Positions 34,454 to 37,758 of a stretch of 37,758 nucleotides of DNA are shown here, piece after piece. Made by a program: the position numbers and the translations under genes. Each line of letters starts with the position of its first letter. Within the stretch, counting starts at the first letter, position 1. The stretch covers positions 1 to 37,758 of the forward strand of contig JAGQJE010000069.1 in the NCBI GenBank assembly GCA_020430775.1. Reading direction: 5' to 3'. Below the pieces are notes generated by a model, which ran no database searches, was not told the origin of the DNA, and was given only the letters and a program-made list of their open reading frames with translations. The stretch is from Myxococcales bacterium. GTDB lineage: Bacteria; Myxococcota_A; Polyangia; Polyangiales; Houyiibacteriaceae.

Positions 34454-35020
34454 ATGACGAACGACCGTACCAAGAAGACCGTCCGCAGCTTCAAAGCGAG
34501 AGACTACCTCTTCGAGATCTTCGAGCAGATGAGCGACGACCTCGACTGCTCAGTCGACTACCTGATCAACGAGGCGATGCGCCAGTACGCCCGCGCGCGG
34601 CGCTACGGCTCGTATGCACCGAGGCCCTCCGCCGCGGACGGCGCCGCATCGGCGCGCCAGCCCGTCGCCGAGACCGCGGAGCATCTGTCCGCGCCCCCTC
34701 CGCTGCCGGGCGGCGCCGCGGCAGACGCCGACGATGCGCGCCCGCCGCTCTACGTGATCTTCAACGGACACAAGTACCTCGTGGACAAGCCGGAGTTCGT
34801 CATCGGGCGCGGGGAACGCTCAGCCGACCTGACGATCAAAGACGGGAACATCTCGCGGCGGCACGCCGTCGTGGTGTTCCAATCTGGCCAGTACTTCATG
34901 CGCGATCTCGGCAGCACCAACGGCGTCGAGTACGGGGGTCAGCGCGTCGACTCCCGGCGCATCGAAGAAGGCGACGCGTTCTTTTTGTGCGATTACGAGC
35001 TGCGCTTCACGTATTACTGA
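34454..35020 (+). CDS. Ribbon-helix-helix - FHA domain fusion protein
   Basis: 188 aa. Residues about 8-48 (VRSFKARDYLFEIFEQMSDD, CSVDYLINEAMRQYARARR) look like a ribbon-helix-helix DNA-binding domain. Residues 49-97 are a Pro/Ala-rich linker. Residues 98-188 form a complete FHA domain: IGRGERSADL with Arg119, NISRRHAVV with Ser134 and His137, LGSTNG with Asn156. FHA domains bind phosphothreonine. DNA binding gated by phosphopeptide recognition is an inference from the architecture. No kinase is encoded nearby. It follows the HEAT-like lipoprotein gene by 16 nt. Confidence 0.82.
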   Translation: MTNDRTKKTVRSFKARDYLFEIFEQMSDDLDCSVDYLINEAMRQYARARRYGSYAPRPSAADGAASARQPVAETAEHLSAPPPLPGGAAADADDARPPLYVIFNGHKYLVDKPEFVIGRGERSADLTIKDGNISRRHAVVVFQSGQYFMRDLGSTNGVEYGGQRVDSRRIEEGDAFFLCDYELRFTYY

Positions 35021-35053
35021 GCGCATTCGGGCCCTGAGCGGCGTAAGCCGGGG

Positions 35054-36160
35054 CTACCGCAGGTGGCCTGAGACGCTGGCGAAGACGCCGTCCTGCGAGG
35101 GGGTGATCGAGAGGTTGACCGGGATGGGTCGCTTGCGCCGGTGCATGTTCCGCGTGAGCGCCGCGGTCACCCCCATCCCGACGGCCGCGCCCGAGATGCC
35201 CCCGATCGTGGCCCCCGTGAGGCTCAGGTCGTCGCCCTTGATGACGTACGCCATCGCGACGCCAAGACCAACCCCAGCCGCGCCGCCCGCGTGTAGCAAC
35301 CACACCCGGGACTTCGGGATATCAATGTGGCTCCCGATGAGCCCGCCTCCGAGCAGGCCGACCGTGCCGGCCGCGATGAGCCCGCCGTGGAGGCGCTGGA
35401 GCGCGCCGTCGGACGCGTCGTCCCCGATCGCCACGCGGCCTCCCCACGCCGTAAGCCCGAAGAGCCACGCGCCGCCAAGCTCTGCCATGGCCACGCTGCC
35501 GACCGTGGGCTGAAACGCCCGATCGAGCGCGTACCCAGCGGCCATGCCGCCGACCTGACCCGCGATGAAGCCGCCCACTACGCCACGGGGGAGGTCGCGG
35601 TTGTCGTCGTCTTGGTCATCATGGCGCCAGATCGCGGGCGTCGTCCCGGCGATGGTGTAGGCGTAGAACGTCCCCCAGTGAGCGCCCGCCGCCACCGACG
35701 CGGCGGTCGCCGGCGCGACGCCGCCCTGCGAGAAGCCAAAGCTCGTCGCGAACCCGGTCGCGGCGCCGACCAGGACGCTGCCCATCCACCGGCGCTCGTC
35801 GTCCCCGCACCCCGAGACCGAGCAGATCTCCGCGCCGAGCCCAGCGCCGATCATGCTCGTCGAGATCACGAGGGAGACCCGCCCGCCGGTCGACGGCACG
35901 CGGTCCGGGTCGACGTCCGGCAGCGGTGGCGTCTTCGTGAGCGGCTCGACGGTGGACTTCGGGCTGGCGCCGGAGGACTCATTCGGGGAAGACGCGGCGC
36001 CGTCTGTCGCGCCGTCGAACGCGTGGGCAGGGCCGGCCTGCAGGCAGAGGAGCGCCACCACGCAGCACAGGCCCGCGAGCGTCCGGCCGCGTCTGCGCGA
36101 GCCATGCCATGCTCGGGCAGAGGGTCGCGCGCGGGACCGGTGAGAGGGCAGCGGAGTCAT
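35054..36160 (-). CDS. Exported glycine-rich hypothetical protein
   Basis: 368 aa. The N-terminus is Arg-rich (RSRARPSARAWHGSRRRGR), then a hydrophobic segment and a likely cleavage site after PAHA. Residues about 50-95 are Ser/Pro-rich. From about 95 to 340 there are Gly/Ala-rich hydrophobic segments with glycine-zipper spacing (VGAATGFATSFGFSQGGVA, GGFIAGQVGGMAAGYAL, GATIGGISGAAVGMGVTAAL). A membrane-associated or outer-envelope role is likely. Two Cys are close together (EICSVSGCGDD). GAGG is 9 nt before the ATG. I do not recognise a family. Confidence 0.6.
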   Translation of the reverse strand: MTPLPSHRSRARPSARAWHGSRRRGRTLAGLCCVVALLCLQAGPAHAFDGATDGAASSPNESSGASPKSTVEPLTKTPPLPDVDPDRVPSTGGRVSLVISTSMIGAGLGAEICSVSGCGDDERRWMGSVLVGAATGFATSFGFSQGGVAPATAASVAAGAHWGTFYAYTIAGTTPAIWRHDDQDDDNRDLPRGVVGGFIAGQVGGMAAGYALDRAFQPTVGSVAMAELGGAWLFGLTAWGGRVAIGDDASDGALQRLHGGLIAAGTVGLLGGGLIGSHIDIPKSRVWLLHAGGAAGVGLGVAMAYVIKGDDLSLTGATIGGISGAAVGMGVTAALTRNMHRRKRPIPVNLSITPSQDGVFASVSGHLR

Positions 36161-36393
36161 GGCGTCGACCTCGTGAAGCCAGGGGATGCGCCCTGTGCTC
36201 CAGCAAGTGCCGTACCAGCCCGCGCGGGACGCCTCGGTCCCGATTCTCGGGCCGCCGCGGCGCTCGACTGTGACCTGAAGGCACGCTCACCGCGCGTCCT
36301 GTGCTGTCAGGACACACCCCCAGCCCTGACGTTCAGGCCGGCAGACCGGGCGACCCCACGGTCCGAACGCGTCGGGCGGCCGCCTCCCCGCGG

Positions 36394-37692
36394 TCAGCCC
36401 GTCGAGACACGGGATTCGCGCCAGCTCCGCGCGAGGTCGTCGCGATCGTCCGGGTGGGCGATGGAGATCAAGAGCCGCGCGCGCTCGTCGAGGGTCTTGC
36501 CGTACAGGTCGACGCGCCCGTGCTCCGTGATGACGTGCTGCACGTGCGCGCGCGTCGTCACCACCCCGGCGCCCGGCCGCAGCGTGGGCACGATGCGCGA
36601 GATACCCCGCCGGGTGCGGCTCGTCAGCGCGATGATCGGCTTGCCGCCGTCGGAGGTCATCGCGCCGCGCATGAAGTCCATCTGCCCGCCGACCCCGGAG
36701 ATGATGCGATGCCCGATCGAGTCGGCACAGACCTGTCCCGTGAGATCGACCTCGACGGCCGAGTTGATCGCGGTGACCTTGGGGTTGCGGTTGATGACGG
36801 CTACGCGGTTCACGTAGCCGATGTCGTACAACGCAGTCGCGGGGTTGTCGTCGATGAAGTCATACACGCGCCGGCTGCCGACCACGAAGCCTGCGACGCT
36901 CCGGCCCGTGTGGATGGTCTTGCGCGAGTTGTCTACGACGCCGCTCTCGAGCAGCGGCAGCAGCCCGTCCGACCACATCTCAGTGTGTACGCCGAGGTGG
37001 CGATGTCCTCGAAGCGCGCCGAGCACCGCGTCCGGTACCGAGCCGATGCCCATCTGCAAGGTCGCGCCGTCTTCGATCAGCTCGGCCGCGTGCTCACCGA
37101 TGCGGCGCTCCTCGGCGGAGATCGCCGGCGCGTCGTGCTCCGGCAGCTCGTGCTCGATGGGCACGAGACAGTCGATGTCGTCGACGTGGATGAACCCGTC
37201 CCCGCGGACACGAGGCATGCGCGGGTTGACCTGCGCGATGACAAGCGACGCGACCTCGACCGCCGCGCGCGAGACGTCGACCGAGACGCCGAGGCTACAG
37301 TAGCCGTGGCGCCCTGGCGGGGAGACCTGCACGAGCGCGACGTCGATCGGCCTCCGCCCCGAGCGAAAGAGCTGCGGAATCTCCGACAGAAAGCAGGGCA
37401 GGTAGTCGACGCGCTCCCCATCGAAGGCCGCGCGGAGGTTCGCGCCGACGAAGAGGTTGGCGACGCGAAACGCCCGGGCGTGCTCGGCCCGCGCGTACGC
37501 CGCGTCGCCGGAGGTGTGCAGGTGAATGAGCTCGACGTCCCGCAGCTCACCCGAGCGAGCGACCAGGGCGTCGACCAGCGGAAGCGGGGTCGCCGCGCCC
37601 CCGTGGATGAACACGCGCTGCCCGGAGGCGACACGGGCGAGGGCCTCGTCGGCCGTCATCGTCTGATGCTCCACGAAGCGCTTGTAACGCAC
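36394..37692 (-). CDS. Acetyl-CoA hydrolase/CoA-transferase family protein
   Basis: 432 aa with a GTG start at 37692 (MRYKRFVEHQTM; ATG at 37659 is an alternative). It belongs to the family of acetyl-CoA hydrolases, succinyl-CoA:acetate and 4-hydroxybutyrate CoA-transferases. GIGSVPDAVLGAL and VGVHTEM-type segments are present, with Glu238 in HTEMWSDGL as the likely thioester-forming residue. The C-terminal part has GVGGQMDFMRGAMTSDGGKP and LTSRTRRGISRIVP. The acyl donor cannot be fixed from sequence. It is a single gene; 36161-36393 upstream of the next gene shows no gene or clear terminator. Confidence 0.9.
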   Translation of the reverse strand: MRYKRFVEHQTMTADEALARVASGQRVFIHGGAATPLPLVDALVARSGELRDVELIHLHTSGDAAYARAEHARAFRVANLFVGANLRAAFDGERVDYLPCFLSEIPQLFRSGRRPIDVALVQVSPPGRHGYCSLGVSVDVSRAAVEVASLVIAQVNPRMPRVRGDGFIHVDDIDCLVPIEHELPEHDAPAISAEERRIGEHAAELIEDGATLQMGIGSVPDAVLGALRGHRHLGVHTEMWSDGLLPLLESGVVDNSRKTIHTGRSVAGFVVGSRRVYDFIDDNPATALYDIGYVNRVAVINRNPKVTAINSAVEVDLTGQVCADSIGHRIISGVGGQMDFMRGAMTSDGGKPIIALTSRTRRGISRIVPTLRPGAGVVTTRAHVQHVITEHGRVDLYGKTLDERARLLISIAHPDDRDDLARSWRESRVSTG

Positions 37693-37728
37693 CGCGCCGC
37701 GGGCCGTCGAGGGGCGCTGTCGGCGGGC

Positions 37729-37758
37729 AGGCGCGGGAGCGGGGGCGGGAGCGGGGTC
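37729..37758 (+). repeat. G-rich hexamer-like tract at the window edge
   Basis: From 37729 the plus strand reads as repeated GCGGGA/GCGGGG-type units and continues past the window. It resembles, in opposite orientation, the array at 9158-9239. Runs of three to five G could form a G-quadruplex. Confidence 0.6.

Overview
This is a very GC-rich bacterial chromosome segment with long ORFs on both strands and strong third-position GC. Gene content and style point to a myxobacterium-like member of Myxococcota (old Deltaproteobacteria): several lipoproteins with serial Cys-rich or HEAT repeats, an RHH-FHA fusion, and GC-rich hexamer arrays. The taxon is an inference. I see no insertion sequence, prophage, integrase or CRISPR array. 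Layout: 1-6730 is a housekeeping and information-processing block on the plus strand: the end of comM, recA, an SDR-family gene, three tRNA-Ser genes and one tRNA-Arg(ACG) interleaved with tadA, the small SRP RNA, then groES-groEL ending in a strong terminator. 6790-9084 (minus) is a two-gene unit of an acyl-CoA dehydrogenase and a NirJ/AhbC-like radical SAM/SPASM enzyme. 9158-9239 is a hexamer array. 9330-11294 (minus) encodes a surface lipoprotein with three 77-residue Cys-rich repeats. 11616-12629 (plus) encodes a possible Fe(II)-dioxygenase-like protein. 12718-15793 (minus) holds RNase P RNA, then phosphoglucomutase and serine acetyltransferase. 15984-17114 (plus) is a diheme c-type cytochrome lipoprotein. 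17161-19012 (minus) is the most unusual part: a MerR-like regulator followed by two paralogous proteins that join a conserved four-Cys/one-His pattern to a lone sigma-70 region-4-like helix-turn-helix. 19357-22944 (plus) is an oligopeptide-type importer cassette (permease, binding protein, permease) with no ATPase genes. 23032-23982 (minus) is a PPC/DUF296 protein with an extra C-terminal domain. 24193-25598 (plus) is a FetAB-type ABC pair, followed by a DUF2723-TPR membrane protein. 27709-31427 (minus) is a heterodimeric ABC exporter whose first subunit has a degenerate ATPase site. 31517-35020 (plus) encodes a polytopic membrane protein, a HEAT-like lipoprotein and the RHH-FHA protein. 35054-37692 (minus) encodes an exported glycine-rich protein and an acetyl-CoA hydrolase/CoA-transferase. 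Regulation: near-consensus sigma-70 promoters precede two of the tRNA genes, with the TTGACA box overlapping the stop codon of the preceding gene. Several protein genes have a -10-like hexamer 6-8 nt before the ATG and no Shine-Dalgarno, which suggests leaderless mRNAs. The best candidate for a poorly described system is the 17161-19012 regulatory cluster. The placement of tadA directly behind tRNA-Arg(ACG), its usual substrate, is the clearest functional linkage.
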